Shown one piece after another: positions 44,732 to 52,414 of a stretch of DNA of 64,000 bases. Numbering within the stretch: position 1 is the stretch's first letter; every line of letters starts with the position of its first letter. Source of the stretch: Ectobacillus sp042610425 (GTDB lineage: Bacteria; Bacillota; Bacilli; Bacillales; Bacillaceae_G); contig NZ_JBGJZM010000001.1 in the NCBI RefSeq assembly GCF_042610425.1, positions 682,001 through 746,000 of the forward strand, read 5' to 3'. Below the pieces are notes generated by a model that saw only the letters and a list, made by a program, of their open reading frames with translations, was not told the origin of the DNA and ran no database searches. A program made the position numbers and the translations under genes.

Positions 44732-45149
44732 CGGCTGGTGGTAGTTTTATTACAAAAGAAGCATCACATTTTTTTACTCCATAGGATTTTCAAGAGGAAT
44801 ATAGATTAATTGAAACGACAGTAAAAAAGCAGGAAATCGTACTAAAGAATCTACAGATTGTAATCTTGCTTTACGGGGCCGAACTACGGTCCTTCGTGCG
44901 CAAAAGTATGGGGGAGCTCTCCAACACCTCTTTGCAAACGCTTACTTAAATGATACGTATATAGAAGTAGAAATCCTTACCCGGAAAATTGTCATTTCAC
45001 TTTGTGAAGAAAAAGAGCAAATCCAATATTTAAATTGGATAAGGGTAGAATGCGACCATTTCCTTTACACAAATGTTGTAGAAGAGAAACGTACGATTGC
45101 GAAAGCGGTATTACGCGCCGAAAAATATGTATGTGAAGGGGAGATATAG
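44716..45149 (+). pseudogene. Broken FadE-type acyl-CoA dehydrogenase
   Basis: The first frame starts MPQAVTAGGSFITKE and FFTP, then a TAG at 44782-44784, then DFQEEYRLIETT, matching the GGSFL...FTPEDF...T start of roughly 590-residue FadE-type dehydrogenases. From about 44840 another frame reads LRAQKYGGALQHLFANAYL, EVEILTRKIV and EEKRTIAKAVLRAEKYV, matching the C-terminal end of the same family. About 1.3-1.4 kb in between is gone. There is a stop, a frameshift and a large deletion, so no enzyme is made. Its start overlaps the upstream phosphatase gene and its stop abuts the ligase ATG, so it was an operon member. Confidence 0.8.
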
Positions 45150-46820
45150 ATGAAAGAGCTTCACTTTCCGCATTGGCCAAAAGGGTTGCCGAAAACGATT
45201 GCTATTCCTGAGCAAAATCTTTCCGAAACTTTACGGGTGTCTGCTCAGAAAAATCCGAATAAAGCAGCAATTGTATACTATGATTCTGTAATTACCTACA
45301 AACAACTAGAGGCTGAGGTTATAAAAGTATCCGGTTACTTCGAGCAGGTGTTAGGCGTGCAAAAAGGAGATCGAGTTTTACTTTATATGCAAAACTCACC
45401 GCAGTTTGTCATCGCCTATTATGCGATTCTACGAATTCAGGCCATTGTGGTGCCATTAAATCCAATGAATGTGCCCGAAGAACTTGCCTTTTTTGTAGAA
45501 GATAGCGAGGCATCCGTTGCAGTTGTTGGTCAAGAGTTAGTTTCAAACATTGTACCTTTCTTACAAACGACATCTTTACAACATATCATCGTAGCTACCT
45601 ATTCCGACTATCTTCCTGAGAACACTCCTTATACTCTTTCTGAAATCATTACATCCCAAAGACAGACCATATCACACGAACATATTACTCATTGGAATGA
45701 AGTCATTTGCTCCACTCACAAACCTTCGTATTTGTCATTCGAGCCGGGTACGGTTGCGGTGCTACCTTATACGTCAGGAACAACGGGAAATCCAAAAGGG
45801 TGCATTCATACACATGAAACAACGCTTGCAAATGTATTAGGTGCAGCTTATTGGACTCATTTGACAGATGATGCCGTTATTTTAGCTACTTTGCCGTTTT
45901 TTCATGTGACAGGTATGCAGCATGGGATGAATGCCCCGTTGTATGTGGGAGCAACCATCGTGATTGTAACGCGCTGGGACCGCGATATCGCAGCAAAACT
46001 CATAGAGACATATAAAGTTACTCATTGGATTAACATCAGTACGATGGTAGTGGATTTTTTACAGGTATCTAATCTCACATCTTATGATTTCTCTTCTCTA
46101 TCTATTGTAGGAGGTGGAGGGGCACCACTTCCTAAGACAATAGGAGAAACATTGTTACAGGTGCTGGGAGTTTCCTATATTGAAGGGTATGGTTTGTCTG
46201 AAACGATGGCACAAACACATTTTAATCCTGTGCACAGACCGAAGCTACAATGTATGGGTGTACCTTCCTTTGGGGTAGATGCTCGCGTGTGGGATCCGAA
46301 TACGCAGCAATTATTAGGTGTAGGAGAAGAGGGGGAAGTAATTGTAGCTGGCCCTCAAGTGTGCAAGGGGTATTGGAAGCGTCAAGAAGCAACGGAAGAA
46401 GCCTTTATTACCTTAAATGGAACGACTTACTTTCGAACGGGAGATATTGCAAAAGTGGATGAAGAAGGGTATTACTTCATTGTAGATAGGTTGAAACGAA
46501 TGATTAATGTTTCTGGCTTTAAAGTATGGCCTACGGAAATCGAAGCTATTTTATATAAGCATCCATCCATTCTGCAAGCTTGTGTCATTGGAGTTCAGGA
46601 TGAACGATCAGTGGAAGCAGTAAAGGCATTTGTCATTCGAAAACCAAACGAAACCATTACAGAAGATGAAATCATTGCATGGTCGCGCAAGGTTATGGCC
46701 AATTATAAGATTCCTCGCACCGTTGCATTTGTAGAAGAGTTGCCGTTGTCTGGGACAGGAAAAATACTATGGCGTCTTCTGCAAGAACAGGAAAAGAAGA
46801 AAAAGGAGGAACTTGCATGA
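45150..46820 (+). CDS. Long-chain-type acyl-CoA ligase (AMP-forming)
   Basis: This 556-residue ANL-family enzyme activates a carboxylic acid to its CoA thioester through an acyl-AMP. It has YTSGTTGNPKG (P-loop), GYGLSETMA, YFRTGDIAKVDEEGYY, the hinge region DRLKRMINVSGFKVWP and the catalytic C-terminal lysine in LSGTGKILWR. AGGGGAG precedes the ATG. It is likely the entry step of the cluster. Chain length and substituents of the substrate cannot be read from sequence. Confidence 0.9.
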   Translation: MKELHFPHWPKGLPKTIAIPEQNLSETLRVSAQKNPNKAAIVYYDSVITYKQLEAEVIKVSGYFEQVLGVQKGDRVLLYMQNSPQFVIAYYAILRIQAIVVPLNPMNVPEELAFFVEDSEASVAVVGQELVSNIVPFLQTTSLQHIIVATYSDYLPENTPYTLSEIITSQRQTISHEHITHWNEVICSTHKPSYLSFEPGTVAVLPYTSGTTGNPKGCIHTHETTLANVLGAAYWTHLTDDAVILATLPFFHVTGMQHGMNAPLYVGATIVIVTRWDRDIAAKLIETYKVTHWINISTMVVDFLQVSNLTSYDFSSLSIVGGGGAPLPKTIGETLLQVLGVSYIEGYGLSETMAQTHFNPVHRPKLQCMGVPSFGVDARVWDPNTQQLLGVGEEGEVIVAGPQVCKGYWKRQEATEEAFITLNGTTYFRTGDIAKVDEEGYYFIVDRLKRMINVSGFKVWPTEIEAILYKHPSILQACVIGVQDERSVEAVKAFVIRKPNETITEDEIIAWSRKVMANYKIPRTVAFVEELPLSGTGKILWRLLQEQEKKKKEELA

Positions 46821-46930
46821 TACAAACTGTCCCGGGCTCTATGTTTTCTCACCATATATGCTTTCACCGTTTCTCCCCTATACAGCGTGAAACGGGTGTT
46901 CTAATGAAATCAATTAATAAGGGGGAATAG
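46817..46930 (+). CDS. Possible 37-codon remnant or leader between ligase and 3-hydroxyacyl-CoA dehydrogenase
   Basis: An ATG overlaps the ligase stop as ATGA and opens a 37-codon frame (MIQTVPGSMFSHHICF, ending MKSINKGE). I recognise no family. The coupled start suggests that a real gene once began here. In view of the deletion remnants nearby, it may be the two joined ends of a lost gene. It could also be chance. Confidence 0.25.
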   Translation: MIQTVPGSMFSHHICFHRFSPIQRETGVLMKSINKGE

Positions 46931-46932
46931 GC

Positions 46933-47811
46933 ATGGAACAAGTAAAACACATTTCAGTTATTGGAGCAGGAAGCATGGGACATCAAATTGCGATGCTTTG
47001 TGCGTTAGGAGGATTTCAAACGATGTTACAAGATATTCATGAGGGAGCACTTCAGAAGGCGGAGAACACGCTGCATGAATTGATGGATAAATGGGTACGA
47101 AAACAGAAAATTTCAGAAGAAGAAAAGGATGCTGCATTTGCTAGATTATCGTTTTCTACGAACCTCGAAAAAGCAGCATCTAAGGCAGATTTGATTATTG
47201 AGGCGGTAGTAGAGAAATTAGATGTGAAACGGGAGGTATTTGCAAAATTAGATATATTCGCACCGCCTCATGCGATTTTAGCGACAAATAGCTCTACGAT
47301 TGTTAATTCGCTTCTTGCATCCGCTACATCTCGTCCGGACAAGGTATGTAACATGCACTTTTTTTATCCGCCCCTTGTAATGGATTGTGTAGAGGTCGTA
47401 ATGAGCGAGGAAACTTCAGAAGAAACGGCGCAAGTAGCAATGGGTATTTGTAAAAAAATGAATCGAACTGGTATATTGCTTCGCAAAGAAATTTCTGGTT
47501 TTGTTGCAAACCGAATTTTGGGTGTATTAATGGATGAAGCCATGAATTTATATGAAGCAGGCATAGCAGATTTTCAAGATATTGATTTGATTTGCAAACG
47601 TGCGTTAAACCATCCCATTGGTCCCTTCGCTTTAATGGACTTATCGGGACTAGATGTGGCGTACTATGTACAAACCCAGCGCTATGCGGAAACGAGAGAC
47701 CCAAGAGATAAACCGCGTGCGATTATTGCTGAAAAATTGAAAGAAGGTAAGCTTGGACGAAAGTCAGGGGAAGGCTGGTACAACTATAAACGAGTAGAGG
47801 AAGTGAAATAA
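46933..47811 (+). CDS. 3-hydroxyacyl-CoA dehydrogenase (3-hydroxybutyryl-CoA dehydrogenase type)
   Basis: This 292-residue enzyme oxidises 3-hydroxyacyl-CoA to 3-oxoacyl-CoA with NAD. It has VIGAGSMGHQIA (Rossmann loop), ATNSST, the catalytic histidine in NMHFFYPP, and the C-terminal dimerisation domain with GFVANRILGVLMDEA and HPIGPFALMDLSGLD. AAGGGGGAAT precedes the ATG. No enoyl-CoA hydratase or thiolase gene is in the cluster, so those steps must come from elsewhere in the genome. Confidence 0.92.
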   Translation: MEQVKHISVIGAGSMGHQIAMLCALGGFQTMLQDIHEGALQKAENTLHELMDKWVRKQKISEEEKDAAFARLSFSTNLEKAASKADLIIEAVVEKLDVKREVFAKLDIFAPPHAILATNSSTIVNSLLASATSRPDKVCNMHFFYPPLVMDCVEVVMSEETSEETAQVAMGICKKMNRTGILLRKEISGFVANRILGVLMDEAMNLYEAGIADFQDIDLICKRALNHPIGPFALMDLSGLDVAYYVQTQRYAETRDPRDKPRAIIAEKLKEGKLGRKSGEGWYNYKRVEEVK

Positions 47812-47933
47812 TCATATATATATATCGGTAGAAAAGCGTGAAAACCTTGCAATTATTGCATACCTCTAAATGTAATGAACAACGCAGTCATGCATGAACT
47901 ATAAATTGTCTAGACGATAAAGGGGGAAATGAG

Positions 47934-48728
47934 ATGCGAGCTGCAGAAAAAAGCAAAGATGTGACGAACTTGTTTCAGTTAGCAGGGAGAGTGGCCATCG
48001 TAACAGGTGGTGGAAGAGGTTTAGGAGAACAACTTGCACGCGGTCTTGCTGAAAGCAAAGCAAATGTTGTTATTTGTTCACGGAAGTTGGAAGCGTGTGA
48101 AGAAACTGCGATGCAACTTCAAGAATATGGCATACAAACGTTAGCTATTCCATGTGATATTACTAAACAAGAAGATGTGGATCATGTTGTGGAGGAAACG
48201 ATGAGGCAATTTGGTCAAATTGATATTTTAATCAATAATTCGGGTATATCATGGGGGGCACCGGTAGAGGAGTATCCCATTGATCGATTCAATCAAGTGC
48301 TTCAGGTGAATGTTACAGGGTTATTTATGATTTCACAAGCTGTAGGGCGTGTTATGAAAAAAAGAAAATACGGACGCGTTATTAACATTGCTTCTGTGGC
48401 GGGTCTGGTTGGGCAGGATCCACGTGTTTTAGATGCAATTGGATATAGTGCAAGTAAAGGAGCTGTTGTGTCGCTCACAAGAGATCTAGCAGTTAAATGG
48501 GCACCACACGGCATTACGGTAAACGCGATTGCACCTGGATTTTTCCCTTCGAAAATGGCAACGACGATTATTGATCGGGCAAAGGATACCATTATACAAG
48601 GTATTCCCATGGGAAGACTAGGGGGGGAGGATGATTTAAAGGGGGCGGCACTATTTTTCGCATCAGATGCTGCTAAATACGTAACGGGTCAAGTACTAGC
48701 TGTGGATGGCGGGGCTACTGCAATGTAA
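47934..48728 (+). CDS. SDR family oxidoreductase (LvaD-like)
   Basis: This 264-residue short-chain dehydrogenase has TGGGRGLGEQLA (cofactor loop), NNSGISWGAPVEEYP, and the catalytic Ser-Tyr-Lys set with Tyr in GYSASKGAVV. The NSGISWGAP and APGFFPSKM segments match SDRs I associate with ACAD10/11-type clusters, such as LvaD that reduces a 4-oxoacyl-CoA. AAAGGGGGAAATGAG gives the start. A terminator follows and closes the cluster. Confidence 0.88.
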   Translation: MRAAEKSKDVTNLFQLAGRVAIVTGGGRGLGEQLARGLAESKANVVICSRKLEACEETAMQLQEYGIQTLAIPCDITKQEDVDHVVEETMRQFGQIDILINNSGISWGAPVEEYPIDRFNQVLQVNVTGLFMISQAVGRVMKKRKYGRVINIASVAGLVGQDPRVLDAIGYSASKGAVVSLTRDLAVKWAPHGITVNAIAPGFFPSKMATTIIDRAKDTIIQGIPMGRLGGEDDLKGAALFFASDAAKYVTGQVLAVDGGATAM

Positions 48729-48736
48729 CGAAAAAT

Positions 48737-48762
48737 GAGGGGGAGAATTCCCCCTCCTTTTA
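48737..48762 (+). terminator. Terminator after the SDR gene
   Basis: GAGGGGG and CCCCCTC form a 7-bp GC stem around AGAATT, followed by CTTTTAATT. Confidence 0.75.
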
Positions 48763-48906
48763 ATTATGTAAAAACGAGATCTAAATTAATTGTAAAATTT
48801 TACATTAAATTATAATTTATGTCATTTCAAACTAGACATTATACTACATTTCCAATAAAATAAAGTAGAGTAAATTTATAACATGACCGCAAAGGAGGCT
48901 GGGAAA

Positions 48907-50067
48907 GTGAATATTCATGAATATCAAGGAAAAGAACTGCTTAGAGAATACGGCGTTGCAGTCCCAAATGGCCAGGTTGCTTTTACGGTGGAAGAGGCCG
49001 TGGAAGCAGCGAAACAACTAGGATCTGAAGTAATTGTCGTGAAAGCGCAAATTCATGCAGGAGGACGCGGTAAAGCAGGCGGTGTGAAAATTGCGAAAAC
49101 TATAGATGAGGTTCGTACATATGCAGAGCAATTGTTAGGAATGACTTTAATAACGCATCAAACAGATGCATCAGGAAAGAAAGTAAAGCGTTTACTTATC
49201 GAAGAAGGATGTAACATTCAGAAGGAATATTATGTCGGCTTTGTTTTGGATCGATCTACATCTCAAATTGTTTTAATGGCTTCTGAAGAAGGGGGTACAG
49301 AAATTGAAGAAGTAGCAGAACATACCCCGGAAAAAATATTCAAAGAACTGATTGATCCTGCTGTTGGACTTCAAGAATTTCAAGCTCGGCGCATTGCATA
49401 TAATATTAATATACCAAATTCTCTTATAAATAAAGCTGTAAAATTTATGATAGGTTTATATACAGTTTTCGTAGAAAAAGATTGTATGATTGCAGAGATT
49501 AATCCGCTAGTTGTTACCGGAGATGGGAATGTGTTAGCGTTAGATGCTAAGTTAAATTTTGATTCCAATGCGTTATATCGTCATAAGGATATTGTAGCAT
49601 ATCGTGATTTGGATGAAGAGGATGCAAAGGAAATTGAGGCCTCGAGATTTGATTTAAGCTATATTTCACTTCATGGAAATATTGGCTGTATGGTGAACGG
49701 AGCAGGACTTGCGATGGCAACACTAGATATTATCAATCATTACGGTGGTAATCCAGCGAATTTTCTTGACGTAGGTGGCGGTGCTACAGCTGAAAAGGTA
49801 ACGGAAGCCTTTAAAATTATCTTATCAGATGAAAACGTAAAGGGGATTTTTGTCAATATCTTTGGAGGCATTATGAAATGTGATGTCATTGCAAAAGGAA
49901 TTATTGAAGCAACAAAACAAGTTGGCCTTGAACTTCCACTTGTTGTTCGGCTTGAAGGAACCAATGTTGAACTTGGAAAAAAATTATTAAATGAATCCGG
50001 ATTAAATATTGCTGCGGCTGAATCGATGGCCGATGGAGCACGAAAAATTGTTGCACTAGTAGGCTAA
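48907..50067 (+). CDS. sucC: Succinyl-CoA ligase [ADP-forming] subunit beta
   Basis: SucC forms the nucleotide-binding subunit of the TCA-cycle succinyl-CoA synthetase. The 386-residue protein starts MNIHEYQGKELL and has the ATP-grasp stretch VVKAQIHAGGRGKAGGVK and NIFGGIMKCDVIA. The GTG at 48907 follows AAAGGAGG by 7 bases and gives the standard length. A weak promoter candidate (TTATGT-17-TATACT) ends at 48845. Confidence 0.96.
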   Translation: MNIHEYQGKELLREYGVAVPNGQVAFTVEEAVEAAKQLGSEVIVVKAQIHAGGRGKAGGVKIAKTIDEVRTYAEQLLGMTLITHQTDASGKKVKRLLIEEGCNIQKEYYVGFVLDRSTSQIVLMASEEGGTEIEEVAEHTPEKIFKELIDPAVGLQEFQARRIAYNINIPNSLINKAVKFMIGLYTVFVEKDCMIAEINPLVVTGDGNVLALDAKLNFDSNALYRHKDIVAYRDLDEEDAKEIEASRFDLSYISLHGNIGCMVNGAGLAMATLDIINHYGGNPANFLDVGGGATAEKVTEAFKIILSDENVKGIFVNIFGGIMKCDVIAKGIIEATKQVGLELPLVVRLEGTNVELGKKLLNESGLNIAAAESMADGARKIVALVG

Positions 50068-50084
50068 CAAAAGGGGGGAAAACA

Positions 50085-50987
50085 ATGAGTATTTTCGTAA
50101 ACAAAGATACAACCGTAATCGTCCAAGGCATAACGGGTTCGCAAGGTTTGTTTCATGCAACACAAATGATTGAATATGGAACGAAAGTAGTAGGTGGGAC
50201 TACGCCAGGAAAAGGTGGAACATTTATAGCGAATGTTCCTGTTTTTAATACTGTAAGCCAGGCGGTAAATGAGACGGGAGCTAGTGTCTCGGTTATTTAT
50301 GTTCCACCAGCATTTGCAGCAGATGCAATTATGGAAGGAGCTGACGCAAATTTAGATCTAGTCATTGCGATAACAGAAGGCATTCCTGTGCAAGACATGA
50401 TCAAAGTAAAAAAATACTTGCAAGGCAAAAAAACACGATTATTAGGTCCAAATTGTCCAGGCATTATTACGCCAGAAGAATGCAAAATCGGCATAATGCC
50501 AGGCTATATTCATAAAAAAGGTCATATCGGTATTGTATCCCGTTCCGGTACATTAACATATGAAGCTGTCCATCAACTTTCAGAAGCTGGAATTGGTCAA
50601 TCTACCGCGGTAGGTATCGGGGGAGATCCAGTAAATGGAACGAATTTTATTGATGTACTGCAAGCATTTAATGAAGATGATGAAACGCATGCTATTATCA
50701 TGATTGGTGAAATAGGCGGAACAGCAGAAGAAGAAGCGGCAGAGTGGATACGAGCTAATATGAAAAAACCTGTAGTAGGGTTTATTGGGGGTCAAACAGC
50801 CCCGCCAGGAAAGCGTATGGGCCATGCCGGAGCAATTGTTTCAGGAGGTAAAGGAACGGCATCTGAAAAGATTAAGGTTTTGTCAGAATGCGGCATTACG
50901 GTTGCACAGACACCTTCCGTAATGGGAGAAACTCTTATTACAGTTTTAAAGGAAAAAGGATTACTGGAGACTTGTAAAGCTCAGTAA
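50085..50987 (+). CDS. sucD: Succinyl-CoA ligase [ADP-forming] subunit alpha
   Basis: SucD binds CoA and carries the phosphohistidine, H247 in GHAGAIVSGGKGTA. The 300-residue protein has VQGITGSQGLFHA at its CoA-binding start and GPNCPGIITP. AAGGGGGGAAA precedes the ATG, 17 bases after sucC. A terminator closes the sucCD pair. Confidence 0.97.
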   Translation: MSIFVNKDTTVIVQGITGSQGLFHATQMIEYGTKVVGGTTPGKGGTFIANVPVFNTVSQAVNETGASVSVIYVPPAFAADAIMEGADANLDLVIAITEGIPVQDMIKVKKYLQGKKTRLLGPNCPGIITPEECKIGIMPGYIHKKGHIGIVSRSGTLTYEAVHQLSEAGIGQSTAVGIGGDPVNGTNFIDVLQAFNEDDETHAIIMIGEIGGTAEEEAAEWIRANMKKPVVGFIGGQTAPPGKRMGHAGAIVSGGKGTASEKIKVLSECGITVAQTPSVMGETLITVLKEKGLLETCKAQ

Positions 50988-50996
50988 TGTGAAAAG

Positions 50997-51028
50997 AAGG
51001 GTGTTCCTATTTGGGCACCCTTTTATTT
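50997..51028 (+). terminator. Terminator after sucD
   Basis: AAGGGTG and CACCCTT form a 7-bp stem around a 12-base loop, followed by TTATTTG. Confidence 0.75.
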
Positions 51029-51032
51029 GTAA

Positions 51033-51236
51033 TTATTTGCGAGGATTCTTATATTTTGCTCGCTTGTCTTTGCTATAACGACCATCGTAAAAGAAGATTT
51101 TCCCATCCAATCCATAGGCTGTGATTAAAAAGTTTAATCCAAAGTCAATCCCTACCACATTTTTAATTTTATCAAGATTTGTTGACGAAAATTTTTTTAC
51201 CATTGGATTGTGTAAGAAGAATTCTTTAAACTTCAT
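51033..51236 (-). pseudogene. tnpB: TnpB (IS200/IS605 family accessory protein) fragment
   Basis: A 67-codon minus-strand frame reads KNVVGIDFGLNFLITAYGLDG and ends RAKYKNPRK. GIDFGLN is the RuvC-I motif of TnpB, with its catalytic aspartate, followed by the usual RxKRAKY-type helix. Full TnpB is about 370-400 residues, so the DNA-binding N-terminal part, the rest of RuvC and the zinc finger are missing. It is a dead remnant of an insertion between sucD and dprA, which are neighbours in B. subtilis. Confidence 0.75.
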
Positions 51237-51326
51237 GATTGTTGCATTTAATGAAAATATGTATTATTTACAAAAAACAGAGATTGGAGGAAGTACGGGA
51301 AAAGGGAATACTTTGGGCTACCGTCC

Positions 51327-51366
51327 AACTCACAATCCTCTCCCGCCTAAAGCTGACGCTTTTGAG
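51327..51366 (-). mobile_element. IS605/IS1341-type element end with omega-RNA-like 3' scaffold
   Basis: On the minus strand the sequence reads AGCGTCAGCTTTAGGCGGGA followed by GAGGATTGTGAG. A small CGTC/GGCG stem with a TTTAG loop before a GAGGAT-type end resembles the right end of tnpB elements, which is also the 3' scaffold of their guide RNA. It lies upstream of the TnpB fragment in the same orientation, which is the wrong order for one intact element, so rearrangement or two insertions are likely. Confidence 0.45.
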
Positions 51367-51389
51367 TAAGGGGATCCTGTGCGCAAACG

Positions 51390-52262
51390 ATGAAACGAAA
51401 ACGACTTCTTCATATTCATACGCTATTAGCCGATAATTGGGGTTTGATTGCAAAACTAATTTCTCTAGATCCACAATTGGAGTGCATATATACGCTCACT
51501 GCCTCAGAAATGGAGTCTCTTCTCAAGCTCTCTCCTCAAAAAGCACAACGTTTGTATCATTATCTTCATTCTACGTCAAGTTTTTCAATTGAAGAAGAAC
51601 TTCGAAACCAAGACATATTTCACATAACAATATGGGATAAAAATTATCCAGTGTTGCTGAAAGAAATCACAGATCCTCCCTTTGTATTATACGGGAAGGG
51701 GAATGCTACTCTTTTAAATCATACGCATATGCTAGCTATTGTGGGAACAAGACAACCCTCAACAAATGGGATAAACAGCCTACACTATATTCTCCGCAAT
51801 CTTCTTCGTGAAGATTGGGTTACTGTAAGTGGGTTAGCCTATGGAATTGACATAAATGCGCATATAACCACACTGGAGCAAGGGAGAAGTACAATTGCAG
51901 TATTAGGAGGAGGATTATCGCATATTTATCCACTAGCAAACTATAAAGCATTACAAAAATGGAATCAGAATCTATTACTATTATCGGAGTATCCCCCTTC
52001 ATACACACCGCAAAAATGGTATTTTCCGAAGAGAAACCGGATTATCAGTGGATTATCACGAGGTGTTTTAATTGTTGAGGCCCAAGAAAGAAGTGGGTCA
52101 CTGATTACGGCAGACTGTGCATTGGATCAAAATCGTGAAGTGTTTGCATTGCCCGGACCAATCCATCTGTCGTCCACAGTGGGGAGTAACCGACTTATAC
52201 AGCAAGGAGCGAAGCTTGTAGTGAATTCTGCAGATATTGTCGAAGAATTGACACGAAATTAG
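51390..52262 (+). CDS. dprA: DNA processing protein DprA (Smf)
   Basis: DprA protects incoming single-stranded DNA and loads RecA during transformation. The 290-residue protein has a helical N-terminal part and a Rossmann domain with AIVGTRQPSTNG, SGLAYGID, AVLGGGLSHIYP, PKRNRIISGLS and EAQERSGSLITA. AAGGGGATC is a weak ribosome binding site before ATG 51390. The tnpB remnant lies just upstream, so its original promoter region may have changed. Confidence 0.95.
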   Translation: MKRKRLLHIHTLLADNWGLIAKLISLDPQLECIYTLTASEMESLLKLSPQKAQRLYHYLHSTSSFSIEEELRNQDIFHITIWDKNYPVLLKEITDPPFVLYGKGNATLLNHTHMLAIVGTRQPSTNGINSLHYILRNLLREDWVTVSGLAYGIDINAHITTLEQGRSTIAVLGGGLSHIYPLANYKALQKWNQNLLLLSEYPPSYTPQKWYFPKRNRIISGLSRGVLIVEAQERSGSLITADCALDQNREVFALPGPIHLSSTVGSNRLIQQGAKLVVNSADIVEELTRN

Positions 52263-52301
52263 TCGATATTGAACATTTTTTAACTTTTATGAAAAGAATG
52301 G

Positions 52302-52331
52302 TTGACAAGTCCCTCCTCATCTATGTTATTT
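52302..52331 (+). promoter_or_regulatory. Probable SigA promoter for topA
   Basis: TTGACA at 52302-52307 is followed after 18 bases by TTATTT. A consensus -35 is paired with a weak -10, 84 bases upstream of topA. Confidence 0.5.
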
Positions 52332-52414
52332 TATATTCATTCTTGATTTACAAAAAGAAGGCGAATCCATCATATTAATGAAGGCTTGAATTCACCTCTT
52401 AAGGAGGCACTAGA

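Noticed and set aside
46250..46462. Second plus-strand frame of 70 codons inside the acyl-CoA ligase gene
   Set aside because: It is out of frame within a conserved enzyme and has no start signal.
47905..47917. GTCTAGAC palindrome upstream of the SDR gene as a second TetR operator
   Set aside because: It does not match the ACCGACTGGTTAGT-like candidate and an 8-bp palindrome can arise by chance.
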